Assembly (NCBI GenBank): GCA_019309565.1
Contig: JAFDFZ010000013.1
Span: 1 to 64,000, forward strand
Length of the DNA: 64,000 bases
Reading direction: 5' to 3'
Source of the DNA: Deltaproteobacteria bacterium
Lineage (GTDB): Bacteria; Desulfobacterota; Desulfobacteria; Desulfobacterales; SURF-15
The notes under the pieces were generated by a model. The model was not told the origin of the DNA. It searched no databases and worked only from the letters and a program-made list of their open reading frames with translations. Made by a program: the position numbers and the translations under genes. Of the stretch, positions 26,301 through 35,836 are shown in pieces (within the stretch, counting starts at the first letter, position 1; each line of letters begins with the position of its first letter).

Positions 26301-28001
26301 TTACCTATTTTCAAGCAATTCCTGAGCGTGGGATAGGGTTTTTTCCGTAATGTGAATACCACCCAGCATGCGGGCGATTTCTTCAACCCTTTCTTCATCT
26401 CTAAGCGGGGTGATTGTGGTGTGAGTTCTTCCCTTCAACACGTGTTTTGATATGCGGAAATGATGATCTGCGAATTTTGCGATTTGAGGCAAATGGGTTA
26501 TGCAAAGCACTTGATGATATTTGGAAAGCGATAGCAATTTCCTGCCCACCACCTCTGCAACACTGCCGCCGATACCGGCATCCACTTCATCGAAAACAAT
26601 GGTTTCAACGGATTCGGTTTCAGCCAGAATGGCCTTTAACGCAAGGATCACTCTGGACAATTCGCCTCCGGATACGATGCTCGCCAGCGGTTTTAAGGAT
26701 TCCCCAACGTTGGGAGCGATCATGAAGGCGGCCCGGTCGAATCCTGTATCTGAAATCGTTTTTCCATCCAAGGAAAGATATGGATCGGCGGAATCTGAGG
26801 GCTGCAACGTGTCAAGGGAGACTGAAAATTTCGTTTTCGGCATGCGAAGGGTGGTAAGTTCCTTCTCAACTTTCTTTGCGAAGGTTTGTGCCGTGTCTTT
26901 TCGTTTGTGAGAAAGCTCTGTTGCCAGTTGAACCAGTCGTTTGTGGAGTTGCTTCAACTGCTTTTCGGTATCTGCAATCTGCTCGGGAATGGTCTCGATG
27001 CCGGATAGCTCCTTATGGATTCTGCTCAGATGATCCAGCACCGCCTCAAGGGAGCCGCCATATTTGCGTTTTAACCGGTTTAACAGATCCATTCGTTCCT
27101 CTATTGCCTCAAGACGCCCTTCATCCAGCTCAAGGGTATTCAGATAGGCGCGCAACTTTTCTGTTATGTCCTCAAGATGATAAGAAACCTCTGATAGCTC
27201 CCTGGCCAAAAGACCCAGTGCCGGGTCAAACTCGCCCGCTTTTTCCAGGTCTCTTTTTGCGACCGATAGTTTTTCGATGATGGCCCCCTGAGAGTCGTAT
27301 ATGGAATCAATGCTGCTGGTTACAATTTGATAAAGGGTTGCAGCGTTTCTCAGACGAATCTTCTCCTGCTCAAGAATAGCGTCTTCTCCGGGGGTGATGG
27401 CTGCTTGTTCGATTTCCTTTTTTTGAAACCGGTATAATTCGGTTTGCTCAAACCTCCGACTTTGTAAGTCATTCAGCTCCTTTAACTTCCTAACCAGCGG
27501 AAGTATCTCATTGTAACAGGCGTTCAAATCTTCTCTTAGCCGGATTAACCCCCCGAATTGATCGAGGATAAAAAGATGGTTTTCCTCTTTCAATAATCCC
27601 TGGTGCGCATGCTGGGCGGAAATACTGGCGATATTTTCGGTTATGTTGTTCAGAACGGCCATGGTGGAAAGCCTGCCGTTGATATATATCCTGCTTTTTT
27701 CATTCCGGGAGATAATGCGCCGAATCAACAGCCCCTCTGATCCGTCATAACCGCAAGCTTCCATGGCCCTTGCAGCATTTCCTCCGGGTTGAATCTCAAA
27801 GAACGCCTCAAGCTCCGCAGATTCGGCACCGGTTCGGATGAGTTGGGGGGATGCGCGGCTTCCCAGAAGAAGATTTACGGCATTGATGATAATGGATTTA
27901 CCGGCACCGGTCTCGCCGCTTAATATGGTAAGACCTTCGGAGAAACGAATCTTAAGATCGTCTATTATGGCGAAGTTTCGAATGGAAAGTTCGCGAAGCA
28001 T
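26301..28001 (-). CDS. recN: DNA repair protein RecN
   Basis: 566-residue SMC-like ATPase used in double-strand break repair. The N-terminal head MLRELSIRNFAIIDDLKI has Walker A GETGAGKS (29-36). A coiled coil lies at about 150-370. The C-terminal head has the signature IVSGGELSRV, Walker B ETIVFDEVDAGIGG and the H-loop CITHLPQIA. Length is standard. No LexA-type operator was recognised in the 350-bp upstream gap, but box variants in this phylum are not easily seen by eye. Confidence 0.96.
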   Translation of the reverse strand: MLRELSIRNFAIIDDLKIRFSEGLTILSGETGAGKSIIINAVNLLLGSRASPQLIRTGAESAELEAFFEIQPGGNAARAMEACGYDGSEGLLIRRIISRNEKSRIYINGRLSTMAVLNNITENIASISAQHAHQGLLKEENHLFILDQFGGLIRLREDLNACYNEILPLVRKLKELNDLQSRRFEQTELYRFQKKEIEQAAITPGEDAILEQEKIRLRNAATLYQIVTSSIDSIYDSQGAIIEKLSVAKRDLEKAGEFDPALGLLARELSEVSYHLEDITEKLRAYLNTLELDEGRLEAIEERMDLLNRLKRKYGGSLEAVLDHLSRIHKELSGIETIPEQIADTEKQLKQLHKRLVQLATELSHKRKDTAQTFAKKVEKELTTLRMPKTKFSVSLDTLQPSDSADPYLSLDGKTISDTGFDRAAFMIAPNVGESLKPLASIVSGGELSRVILALKAILAETESVETIVFDEVDAGIGGSVAEVVGRKLLSLSKYHQVLCITHLPQIAKFADHHFRISKHVLKGRTHTTITPLRDEERVEEIARMLGGIHITEKTLSHAQELLENR

Positions 28002-28353
28002 TTAAATACCTTAAGGTTTTTAAGCATGTTTTACCGGATTAGAAATTCTGTAACGTGAATTTTACCGGTGACGGTACCGGAAAATCCATAACCCTGGTTT
28101 TTCAAGGTACTAAAATATTATAAAATTTTAATGTTTCTTATTTCCAATTGCAATGGAGATTTGCCCTTAAAGAACAGGGAAATTGTAAAAAGTCGTGCAA
28201 CCGATTCCACATTTTGTTAAGATTATTCATAAACTAAAACCATCACATGTTTTTTAAGCTGTTGGTAGCTGTGTGACAAAAACCCTGGGGTTTATGTCTT
28301 CCAGGGATATGATTTTCCGGGACATTCTTTAAGAAATTAAGTTGATACGATAA
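28002..28353. other. 352-bp divergent intergenic region
   Basis: Lies between recN and dus on opposite strands. It includes several AT-rich patches (taaaatattataaaattttaatg near 28107-28135) that could hold promoters, but no defined pair, repeat or RNA structure was recognised. Confidence 0.45.
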
Positions 28354-29349
28354 ATGGATTCAGGTCCCTGTCTTAAGATTGGCCCTGTTCTTATACCCGC
28401 TAAGACCATCCAGGCGCCCCTTGCGGGAATTACCAATTTGCCGTTTCGACTCCTGGCTAAATCAGCGGGCTGCGGGCTGGTATACTCTGAAATGATCAGT
28501 TCAAACGCACTGGCGTATGGCTCGAGAAAGACGCTTCAAATGCTGGCTGGCATCCCCGAAGAGAAGCCTGTGGTGGTTCAGATTTTCGGAGCCGATCCTG
28601 CCATCATGGCAGAAGCTGCGGCCATCGTGGAATCTTCGGGAGCCGACATTGTTGATATCAATATGGGCTGTCCGGTGAGAAAAGTGGTGCGAACCGGGGC
28701 AGGAGTGGCGCTTATGAGAACATTTAAAACAGCAGAGGCTGTGATAAAAGCGGTTCGACGCTCGGTGAAGATTCCTGTTACCATCAAAATACGCAGCGGC
28801 TGGAATGCATCTGGAAGGCAGGCGCTTGGCATTGCAACCATTGCGGAGTCCTGTGGTGTTGATGCCATAGCTGTGCATCCGCGGACCGCTATGCAGGGAT
28901 TTAAAGGAAAAGCAGACTGGTCGCTGATTGCGAGAATTAAAGAGCAGGTTCTTATTCCTGTTATTGGCAACGGGGATATTGTAAGCGCTGCCGATGCTGA
29001 GGCTATGATGAAACAAACCGCATGCGATGCGGTAATGGTCGGCAGGGCGGCCATCGGAAACCCATGGATTTTTGAGCAGATAAATCATCTGTTATGCGGC
29101 AAGCCGGTTCCTTCAGTTGATTTGACAAGACGTTTCCGGGGGATGAAAACTTACCTTCGAATGTCGGTAAACTATCTGGGTGAAGCTCAGGCATGCCGCA
29201 TGATGCGAAGCCGGCTGGGCTGGTATGCAAAGGGACTGCCTTACAGCAGCCGTTTTAGGGAATCTATCAATCAGCTTCGCACAGAGGAAGAAGCGCTTGA
29301 AATAATCGACAAGTATCAAGCATTTTTACATAAGAAGCTGGTTATCTAA
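28354..29349 (+). CDS. dus: tRNA-dihydrouridine synthase
   Basis: 331-residue flavoenzyme reducing specific uridines of tRNA. The TIM barrel starts PAKTIQAPLAGITNLPFRLLAK. Signature DINMGCPVRKVVRTGAG contains the catalytic Cys, followed by VTIKIRSGW, AVHPRTAMQGFKG and IGNGDIVSAADA. The C-terminal helical domain carries the tRNA-binding part. Closest in pattern to DusB. No fis gene follows, unlike in enterobacteria. A hairpin (29358-29405) and a degenerate repeat lie after the stop. Confidence 0.94.
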   Translation: MDSGPCLKIGPVLIPAKTIQAPLAGITNLPFRLLAKSAGCGLVYSEMISSNALAYGSRKTLQMLAGIPEEKPVVVQIFGADPAIMAEAAAIVESSGADIVDINMGCPVRKVVRTGAGVALMRTFKTAEAVIKAVRRSVKIPVTIKIRSGWNASGRQALGIATIAESCGVDAIAVHPRTAMQGFKGKADWSLIARIKEQVLIPVIGNGDIVSAADAEAMMKQTACDAVMVGRAAIGNPWIFEQINHLLCGKPVPSVDLTRRFRGMKTYLRMSVNYLGEAQACRMMRSRLGWYAKGLPYSSRFRESINQLRTEEEALEIIDKYQAFLHKKLVI

Positions 29350-29357
29350 CGCAGCTT

Positions 29358-29480
29358 CGCCTCAAAGACGAGTTGATGGGCTATATATCAACGCTGCTTG
29401 AGGCGTATCAATGCTGGATGCCGGATGCTAGATTCCGGACAAAACACCATCCAGGCTTGCCACATAACATCCAGTATCGG
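29358..29480. repeat. hairpin and degenerate repeat downstream of dus
   Basis: cgcctcaa (29358-29365) pairs with ttgaggcg (29398-29405), and gttgat (29372-29377) with atcaac (29387-29392), giving a long stem with an internal loop but no T-run. Then comes aatgctggatgccggatgc, related to the repeat before ispG. Confidence 0.45.
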
Positions 29481-29547
29481 TTCAATTTTTCGTCAGGGCC
29501 TGATAGAAAAACTTGACATAAAATTTAATATCTTCGTTGCAGGTTTC

Positions 29548-30501
29548 TTACTTTGCTTTTACGGCATCTCCAACCTGAATCCCATGGTCTGCGATGACGA
29601 TCGCTTCGGCAAAGTCAGGATGTGCGTATGTGATTCGGATTTCTCCTGTTTCAGGCCCTGGCAGAAAAAATTGCTGCTCTTCCACACCCTTTATCAACCT
29701 GCTGGCGTTATACACCTTGAAAACCATGTTTTGCCGAATACCCGATCTTGAACCGCAGGATATAATGATCCGTTTGCCCTGTTTTGAAATGACATAGCTT
29801 TTCCATGGTTGAGCACTGATTGTATCACAAATCTTCTCCCCCATAATGGATGCGATATATTTAAGAGCTTCGGGTATCTCTACAATGGTGGTCGGCTTCT
29901 TGGCCCTTACAAATTCATAATCTGTTTCGTCCACTTCAAGTTCGTGGATGAAGTTTTCGTCCACAAGCTTTGCACCTGTTTCTGTATCAAAAACTTTAAC
30001 CATTATCTGAATCTGGATGAAACTGTGTGTGTCCCGCAACCAAAAAAGCCCCCGTTTTTCCTTAAATGCAGAGATACTCACTATGGCTCCGGTTGCGATG
30101 GCGTCAAAGCCGTACTGCCTGCCCAACAGCGCCAGATTAAGATTATCTATTCGGTCTGCAATCCGCGGAGGAAGTTCGACAAGAAAATCCGGGTAATTTT
30201 CGTCTTCGGGCCTTGCAAGAAGTAAATGCGAACATGCCGATCCCAGAGTTTCAGTCAGCTTGTTCTGAAATATTTTCTCGATGTTGTCTCGTCTGTAATA
30301 GGACCAATTCTCAAACCTTACGATACCAACGGATTTTACAAGGTCATCATCAAATGTCACCAGATCGCGGGTGACTTTCTTGGTGGCGCGCCGGGCGCTT
30401 AAATAAGTGGAGCATCCGTTTAACTGTGAAGATAGAATACAGATCATGACAAAGGCCACGGAGAAGGTCAACGGGGTGAATCTTCGGATTCGATATTTCA
30501 T
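29548..30501 (-). CDS. lipoprotein with CsgG/FlgT-like features, function unknown
   Basis: 317-residue lipoprotein. The signal peptide ends with lipobox LNGC (Cys30). A central alpha/beta domain (VGIVRFENWSYYRRDNIEKIF, then LLARPEDENYP and YGFDAIATGAIVSI) resembles the TolB-N/CsgG-like fold that detects other envelope factors. The C-terminal part (SCGSRSGIRQNMVFKVYN ... GIQVGDAVKAK) resembles the FlgT C-terminal beta domain. An envelope role is likely, but none is assignable. It overlaps queF by 4 bp at its start, so both are transcribed together. Confidence 0.8.
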   Translation of the reverse strand: MKYRIRRFTPLTFSVAFVMICILSSQLNGCSTYLSARRATKKVTRDLVTFDDDLVKSVGIVRFENWSYYRRDNIEKIFQNKLTETLGSACSHLLLARPEDENYPDFLVELPPRIADRIDNLNLALLGRQYGFDAIATGAIVSISAFKEKRGLFWLRDTHSFIQIQIMVKVFDTETGAKLVDENFIHELEVDETDYEFVRAKKPTTIVEIPEALKYIASIMGEKICDTISAQPWKSYVISKQGKRIIISCGSRSGIRQNMVFKVYNASRLIKGVEEQQFFLPGPETGEIRITYAHPDFAEAIVIADHGIQVGDAVKAK

Positions 30502-30905
30502 TTGCTTCCTTCAAACAATGCAACGGTTTTTGTTGTGATTCCGCCACGGGCGGTAAACTCACCTGTGATTTCCATTCTTTTCGGAGACAGCACATCTACG
30601 AGATCATCCAAAATTCGGTTTACCAGATGCTCGTAAAAGATACCCACATTTCGATACTGAAGCAGGTAAAATTTCAAGGATTTCAGTTCAATAATCAGTT
30701 TGTCCGGCCGATAATTGATGGTAATGGTGCCGTAGTCCGGCAAGCCGCTCATCGGACATACAGACGTATATTCCAGCTGCTTAATCGTAATGTCGATATC
30801 TCGTTTATCTGAATACGCGTACTGAATCGGCTGAAGAACATCCTTTTTTATGATGTCCGGACTCTCAACCTTGTAATTGATATTTTCAAAAGATGTACTG
30901 GACAT
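30498..30905 (-). CDS. queF: NADPH-dependent 7-cyano-7-deazaguanine reductase
   Basis: 135-residue type I (YkvM-like) QueF, which reduces preQ0 to preQ1 in queuosine synthesis. Catalytic C50 and D57 lie in TSVCPMSGLPDYG, the QueF motif ELKSLKFY is at 73-80 and H93 follows in NVGIFYEH. The start at ATG 30905 was chosen for its aagga site and standard length; an upstream extension of 17 residues is not family-like. Co-transcribed with the lipoprotein gene (ATGA overlap). No preQ1 riboswitch was seen upstream. Confidence 0.95.
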   Translation of the reverse strand: MSSTSFENINYKVESPDIIKKDVLQPIQYAYSDKRDIDITIKQLEYTSVCPMSGLPDYGTITINYRPDKLIIELKSLKFYLLQYRNVGIFYEHLVNRILDDLVDVLSPKRMEITGEFTARGGITTKTVALFEGSK

Positions 30906-31042
30906 AAGGATTTCCTTGTATTTCGCTTTTAATATCTCAACAGCCTTAAAACCCAACTGGAATTATATGGTTTGAGCTGTTACTTAAAATGAAAATGCCG
31001 GTGGATCATACATCATGCAATGTCCAAAAAATGAAGTTCATC

Positions 31043-33718
31043 CTAATACTGCACATCCGCCCAGTTGTCACCTCGTCCGATATTGATCTTTAGTGGAACC
31101 CTCAGATGCCATACATTTTCCATGATGGATTTGACAAGCTCTTCAACCTTCTCCAGCTCATCACACGGGACTTCAAAAACCAGTTCATCGTGCACAGAAA
31201 GCAACATGGCGGTTTTGAGGCCATGTTGCTCTAGGGCCGCATCTATTTTTATCATCGCCATCTTGATAAGATCGGCTGCTGTTCCCTGGATTGGCGTGTT
31301 GATGGCAACACGTTCTGCAAAGCTTCGAACCGCTGGGTTTGAGCTGTTGATTTCGGGAATTAGACGGATACGATCAAGCAGGGTGCTTGTTTTCCCTGTT
31401 TTTCTGGCTGTCTCAATAGTTTTTTGTATGAAGCGCTTAACCCCGCTGTAACGGGAAAAATAGTTATCGATGTACACTTTTGCCATTTTTTGGCTGATGC
31501 CCAACTGCTTGGACAACCCATAAGCACTCATACCGTATATGATTCCGAAATTGATGGCTTTGGCCTGTCGTCTGAGCTCCGGTGTGATCTTAGCCGGGGG
31601 GATTCCGAATATTTCACCGGCTGTGCGGGTATGAATATCTTCATCTTCCAAAAAGGCGTTCACCAATATTTCGTCTTCAGAATAATGAGCAAGAATTCGA
31701 AGTTCGATTTGAGAATAATCGGCAGATATGAATTTCCAGCCCTTTTCCGGAATAAAAGCGCTACGGATCTGCTTGCCTTCCTCGGTGCGGATGGGGATGT
31801 TCTGCAGATTCGGATCGGAGCTGCTCAGTCTGCCGGTTGCCGTTACGGTTTGATTGTATGAGGTATGGATGCGCCCGGTTTCCGGGTTGATCAGCTCCAA
31901 AAGCGCATCGGCATAAGTGGATTTTAATTTTGCAAGACTACGATGAGACAAAATGAGAGCCGGCAATTCATGCTGGGTGGCCAATGTGGTCAGCACATCG
32001 ACATCCGTGGAATGGCCGGTTTTCTTTTTGGTCTTCTTTTGTGCCGGCAGCCGGAGTTTTTCAAACAGGATGCGCGATAGCTGCTGGGAGGACTTTATGT
32101 TGAATTCTTCACCGGCAAGTGCGTAAATTTCTGCCTCGATGCGTTCCAGTTGATGGCGAAAGGCTTCCGACAAATCCTTAAGCCGTTTTTTATCGACGCA
32201 GACACCTCGCATTTCCATTTTCATTAGCACCGGTACCAGCGGGATTTCCACGTGTTGAAGCAGACGAATCAATCCGAGTTCTTTGAGTTTTGGTTCGAGA
32301 ACGTTTTTAGCGCAAAGCGTAATATCTGCATCCTCGCAGGCATACGGAACCGCTTTTTTCAGCGATACGGTTTGAAACCCCACCCCTTTTTTCACCTTTC
32401 CCACCACTTCTTTGTAGGAAATAGTTTTATAATCCAAAAAGTCCAGTGCGATCTGATCCAAATTATGGAATCGTTTGGAAGGGTTCAGCAGATACGAGGC
32501 AAGCATTGTATCAAATGCCACACCGGCAAGCCTGATTCCGTGGCGCAGAAGTACCATCCAGTCATATTTGATGTTTTGCCCGATTTTTTTGATGTTCGGA
32601 TTTTCAAGCACCGGTTTCAGCCTGTTCAGCGTTTCGGTAAGATTCAGCTGCGGGGGGGCTTCAGGATCGTCGTGGGCGAAGGGGAGGTAGAACGCTGCAT
32701 CGGGTTCAATTGAGAAGGAAAGTCCCACCAGTTTTGCTTTCATGGGATCTTCTGAAGTGGTCTCTGTATCCAGGGCCATCTCCGATGCCGCATTCAACCG
32801 CTGGATGAGTTCCGCTAGGGCCTGAGAGTCCAAAACGGCCCTATAGTCTTTCTTCGTGCGATCTGTCTCTTCGGGGAATAGTTGCTGCAGTTGTCGAAAC
32901 TCCAGCATTTTGAACAACTTTAACAGTGCGGCTTTATCCGGGGCTCCAATTTTAAATTGTTTTTCGTTAAACTCAACTGGTGCGTGTGTGTCGATCGCCG
33001 CCAGTTTTTTGCTTAAAAAGGCTTGGTCTTTATAAGCAACCAGGATTTCCTTTTGTTTTTTCTTTGTGACGCGGTCTAAATGAAGATAAAGCGTCTCCAG
33101 GTTTCCAAACGCCTTAATCAGAGACAGTGCGGTTTTCTGACCGATACCGGGCACCCCTGGAATGTTGTCGCTCGCATCGCCTGAAAGGCTCATGACATCC
33201 AGCATCTGCTGGGGTGATACACCAAATTCCTTTTTTACGGTGATATCATCGATGATTTTGTCTTTCATCGGATCCCAAATCAGGGTATTGGGTGTTAAAA
33301 GCTGCATGAAATCTTTATCTCCTGTCACTATCACTACGAAAAAACCGTGCTTTTCTGCGCTGCGGGCCAGGGTTCCGATAAGATCATCTGCTTCATAGCC
33401 TGGTATTTCAAAGATTGGTATATTGAAGGCTTCTGTGACCTGTCTTACGTAAGGGATTTGAACTGCCATGTCCTCCGGCATGGTCGGCCGGTTGGCCTTA
33501 TAGGCTTTAAACATTTCGTGACGAAAAGTTGGGCCTTTGGCATCGAAAAACATTCCGGCATACTGCGGAGATCGAACTTCCATGAGCTTTATAAGCATTC
33601 GGGCAAACCCGAATACGGCATTTGTGGGCAGCCCTTTTGAATTGGTAAGACCCCGGATGGCATGATAGGCCCGATGGATATATGCGGTTCCGTCTATCAA
33701 ATACAATGTTTTTTTCAT
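31043..33718 (-). CDS. polA: DNA polymerase I
   Basis: 891 residues. The 5'-3' exonuclease domain begins KKTLYLIDGTAYIHRAYHAI and includes TGDKDFMQLL. The 3'-5' proofreading domain keeps DTETTSEDP, IGQNIKYDW and YACEDADIT, so catalytic acids are intact. The polymerase domain has DYSQIELRILAHYS, RRQAKAINFGIIYGMSAYGL and VHDELVFEVP. It fills gaps in repair and replaces RNA primers. ATG at 33718 was preferred because the 23-residue upstream extension is unlike PolA N-termini. Monocistronic. Confidence 0.96.
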   Translation of the reverse strand: MKKTLYLIDGTAYIHRAYHAIRGLTNSKGLPTNAVFGFARMLIKLMEVRSPQYAGMFFDAKGPTFRHEMFKAYKANRPTMPEDMAVQIPYVRQVTEAFNIPIFEIPGYEADDLIGTLARSAEKHGFFVVIVTGDKDFMQLLTPNTLIWDPMKDKIIDDITVKKEFGVSPQQMLDVMSLSGDASDNIPGVPGIGQKTALSLIKAFGNLETLYLHLDRVTKKKQKEILVAYKDQAFLSKKLAAIDTHAPVEFNEKQFKIGAPDKAALLKLFKMLEFRQLQQLFPEETDRTKKDYRAVLDSQALAELIQRLNAASEMALDTETTSEDPMKAKLVGLSFSIEPDAAFYLPFAHDDPEAPPQLNLTETLNRLKPVLENPNIKKIGQNIKYDWMVLLRHGIRLAGVAFDTMLASYLLNPSKRFHNLDQIALDFLDYKTISYKEVVGKVKKGVGFQTVSLKKAVPYACEDADITLCAKNVLEPKLKELGLIRLLQHVEIPLVPVLMKMEMRGVCVDKKRLKDLSEAFRHQLERIEAEIYALAGEEFNIKSSQQLSRILFEKLRLPAQKKTKKKTGHSTDVDVLTTLATQHELPALILSHRSLAKLKSTYADALLELINPETGRIHTSYNQTVTATGRLSSSDPNLQNIPIRTEEGKQIRSAFIPEKGWKFISADYSQIELRILAHYSEDEILVNAFLEDEDIHTRTAGEIFGIPPAKITPELRRQAKAINFGIIYGMSAYGLSKQLGISQKMAKVYIDNYFSRYSGVKRFIQKTIETARKTGKTSTLLDRIRLIPEINSSNPAVRSFAERVAINTPIQGTAADLIKMAMIKIDAALEQHGLKTAMLLSVHDELVFEVPCDELEKVEELVKSIMENVWHLRVPLKINIGRGDNWADVQY

Positions 33719-34245
33719 GGTACCACCGGATGTGGTTGCATTGACAGGTGAAAGGCCCTGCGTTAAAGTTTTCCAAACTGCGGGCAATCTATACCATTTA
33801 TGGCTTAAAACAACAACCGCCTCGAACAGGAAGCAGCAATTATGGTGTAGGCTTCAAACAGTTGATCGCTCCAAAATCCGATCACCCGGCTCCATAGCAA
33901 ATTGACTTAGAATTCCTGAATAGGAAGGTGTTTGCAGATCTTTTTGCGATAACTCGAAGCGAAAATCCTGGTCAGCAGTCGAGTGACTATGGGAGATGAT
34001 GAGGCAAGCATGTCGGTGGGGGGGCAAAATTAGGTGTTCGACACAGCCCCAGCAAAGCAAAGACATATGAGTGTCACTGCTGCAGGCGGTCTTTTACATT
34101 TTGCTGGCGCTGCCGGTGTGGCTTTAGCATATGCCAGGGTTGCATGGAAGAAAACTTATGGGGCATGTCCTGCAACGGAATTACCTGGCAGTGTCCGGAT
34201 TGCGGCAGCCAGAACGGCTTTGGTAATCAGTAATGATGCCAAGCG
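33719..34245. other. 527-bp region without a convincing gene
   Basis: Between polA and the HAD gene. An 82-codon plus-strand frame (34034-34282) overlaps the HAD gene and lacks a ribosome site. A gggggggc tract is at 34018-34025. No repeat, RNA or promoter pair was recognised. Confidence 0.45.
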
Positions 34246-34860
34246 CTATTTAAGGATTCGTTTAAGCTCCCACAGGCTTTGAATATGGTATTGGGCGGAA
34301 AGCGCCGGGTTGTTATATGCAACAAGGGGGATTCCCGCCCCTTTTGCCGCCGTTTCATCAAGAGCAGAATCACCCACATAGATCGCCTCTTGAGGCTTCA
34401 CATGGAAATGCTCAAGGATTTTAAGAAGGGGTTCCGGATCTGGTTTGGGCCTGTTTACATCCTGTGCGCTTACGACAAGGTCGAAATCGTCTTTCAGATC
34501 GAATTCATCCAGCACCCGATGGATTGTAACCATCCGGTTGGTGGCAATGGCCGTTTTATACCTGCTGCGGAGCCATTTGAGCAAGGGCTTGAGGCAAGGA
34601 TCGATTTCAAGGTATCGAATGAATTTCATATCGTTCATCTGTTTTCTGTATGTTTTTGCAGCTTGAAGCATCTCCGGCTCTTTGAACAGGAATGCTGCTG
34701 TTTCATCAAAGGTATGCATCTGTGCATATGCTGTCTGCTCCGGGGTCAGCTCAGGCATGTTAAAATGATGTAATATTTCATTATAAAAGGTCGTGTTCGC
34801 CTTTACGGAATCAAACATCACCCCGTCGCAATCAAAGGCAACGACTTTAATATGGTTCAT
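34246..34860 (-). CDS. HAD-superfamily phosphatase, phosphoglycolate phosphatase-like
   Basis: 204-residue haloacid dehalogenase hydrolase. Motif I VAFDCDGVMFDS holds the nucleophile Asp, motif II is TAIATNR, motif III has the Lys in NRPKPDPEPL and motif IV is YVGDSALDETAAKGAGI. A helical cap lies between motifs I and II. Such proteins dephosphorylate small metabolites; the substrate is unknown. The DUF1573 gene ends upstream with a 31-bp gap on the same strand. Confidence 0.88.
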   Translation of the reverse strand: MNHIKVVAFDCDGVMFDSVKANTTFYNEILHHFNMPELTPEQTAYAQMHTFDETAAFLFKEPEMLQAAKTYRKQMNDMKFIRYLEIDPCLKPLLKWLRSRYKTAIATNRMVTIHRVLDEFDLKDDFDLVVSAQDVNRPKPDPEPLLKILEHFHVKPQEAIYVGDSALDETAAKGAGIPLVAYNNPALSAQYHIQSLWELKRILK

Positions 34861-34891
34861 TGCGGCTATTCTGTACTTCTCTCTTTACTGG

Positions 34892-35596
34892 TTAGTTGAT
34901 ATTGCCAAATACCCAGATGTCGATATTCGAACGAATCTTGCTATCTATTTTCAATTTTATGGTATCGAAAAATCGCCCTTTTGTTGTCTTCGTATTTTCA
35001 ACAATAAGCAGATATGCGTCTCTGTTTTCCCGTTTTACGGTTTCCATTTCAAATCGAATAAATTTTCCCCTTTCAGCCACAGCATCAACGATCTTAAACG
35101 GATATTTCTTTTCCGGCAAAATGATGACAGATACTTTTTTCGTGGTGCCCACAGGAGCATTCAGCTTGACATGGCGCGGGCGAATGACGACAAATCTCTC
35201 GATATATCCCTGGAGCAGCAAAATTAACCGGGGTCGTTTCGGGTCATTGGTTTCTACGATAATTTTTTTCTTGAATTTTCGGCCGCCGTATCCACTTGTA
35301 TCTCCTTTGATCGTTATGGTTCCCTCGCCACCGGCGGGGATCTGTTTCGTAAAAGAAACAGCAGTACAGCCTCAGCCGGTACGCACCTTATGGATTCTTA
35401 AGATGGCATTACCCTTATTCTGTATCTTAAATTGATGGGTAACCTCGGTGCCCTCTGGAACAGGTTCAAACTCGAATCGAGTTTCGGGCAAAAATGCCTC
35501 GGGACTGCCATTTTCAGTCGAAGCCGTCCCTGCACCGGCTGCAAGAAAAAAAAGATAGCCGATGGCAAATAAAATGGTCAGGGTTCTTGTTTTCAT
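34892..35596 (-). CDS. DUF1573 exported protein, candidate selenoprotein (in-frame UGA)
   Basis: 234 residues if UGA at codon 75 is read as selenocysteine. A signal peptide (TLTILFAIGYLFFLAAGAG) precedes DUF1573: F.F.PVPEGTEVTHQFKIQN, then LRIHKVRTG-Sec-GCTAVSFT and PAGGEGTITI, GGRKFKKKI and VETNDPKRP. The reading frame stays open and in register on both sides of UGA. The UGA falls exactly where Cys homologues have the first Cys of the (S)CGCT motif. DUF1573 proteins are periplasmic with immunoglobulin-like folds and an unknown redox or metal role. Alternatives are a nonsense mutation or a Trp suppressor, both less likely. No strong ribosome site decides the start. Confidence 0.78.
35372..35374 (-). 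other. putative selenocysteine UGA codon
   Basis: UGA followed by GGC UGU ACU (Gly-Cys-Thr), making a Sec-Gly-Cys redox-like motif. Downstream RNA can form CUGUUUC/GAAACAG (stem starting 11 nt after UGA, loop UUUUAC). It can also form a hairpin CCCCGCC-GGU-GGCGAGGG with a GGU loop centred about 40 nt after UGA. Neither is a perfect bacterial SECIS: the first lacks a loop G and the second is slightly distant. Confidence 0.6.
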
Positions 35597-35836
35597 ACCA
35601 AATCCTCCGTGCTGTTTTTAGCAGCATCTGTTCTTAAGATGGCTTCTCATTAACTAGACGGGTTGTAAAGCCTTTCTTAAGAAGCCGCTAAAATCGTGTG
35701 GTAAATTAGCGGCAGTGAAATCGTGCACTGTTTTTGGGTTCGGGCGCTTTAAGATGATACGGTAAAGAGTTCCCCCTATTATGTCAAGTTTCAATTTCCT
35801 GTTGTGCCCACAGGTAGTGGTCGCCTCTGACCCGAT

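Noticed and set aside
34034-34282. 82-codon plus-strand gene before the HAD phosphatase
   Set aside because: No ribosome site and overlaps the HAD gene end by 37 bp.
34892-35221. Separate short gene for the 3' half of DUF1573
   Set aside because: Same frame as the upstream half; no ribosome site or natural start at 35221; better explained as continuation through UGA.
34793-35227. 144-codon plus-strand frame opposite the DUF1573 gene
   Set aside because: Antisense shadow of the selenoprotein candidate; hydrophobic low-quality composition and no ribosome site.
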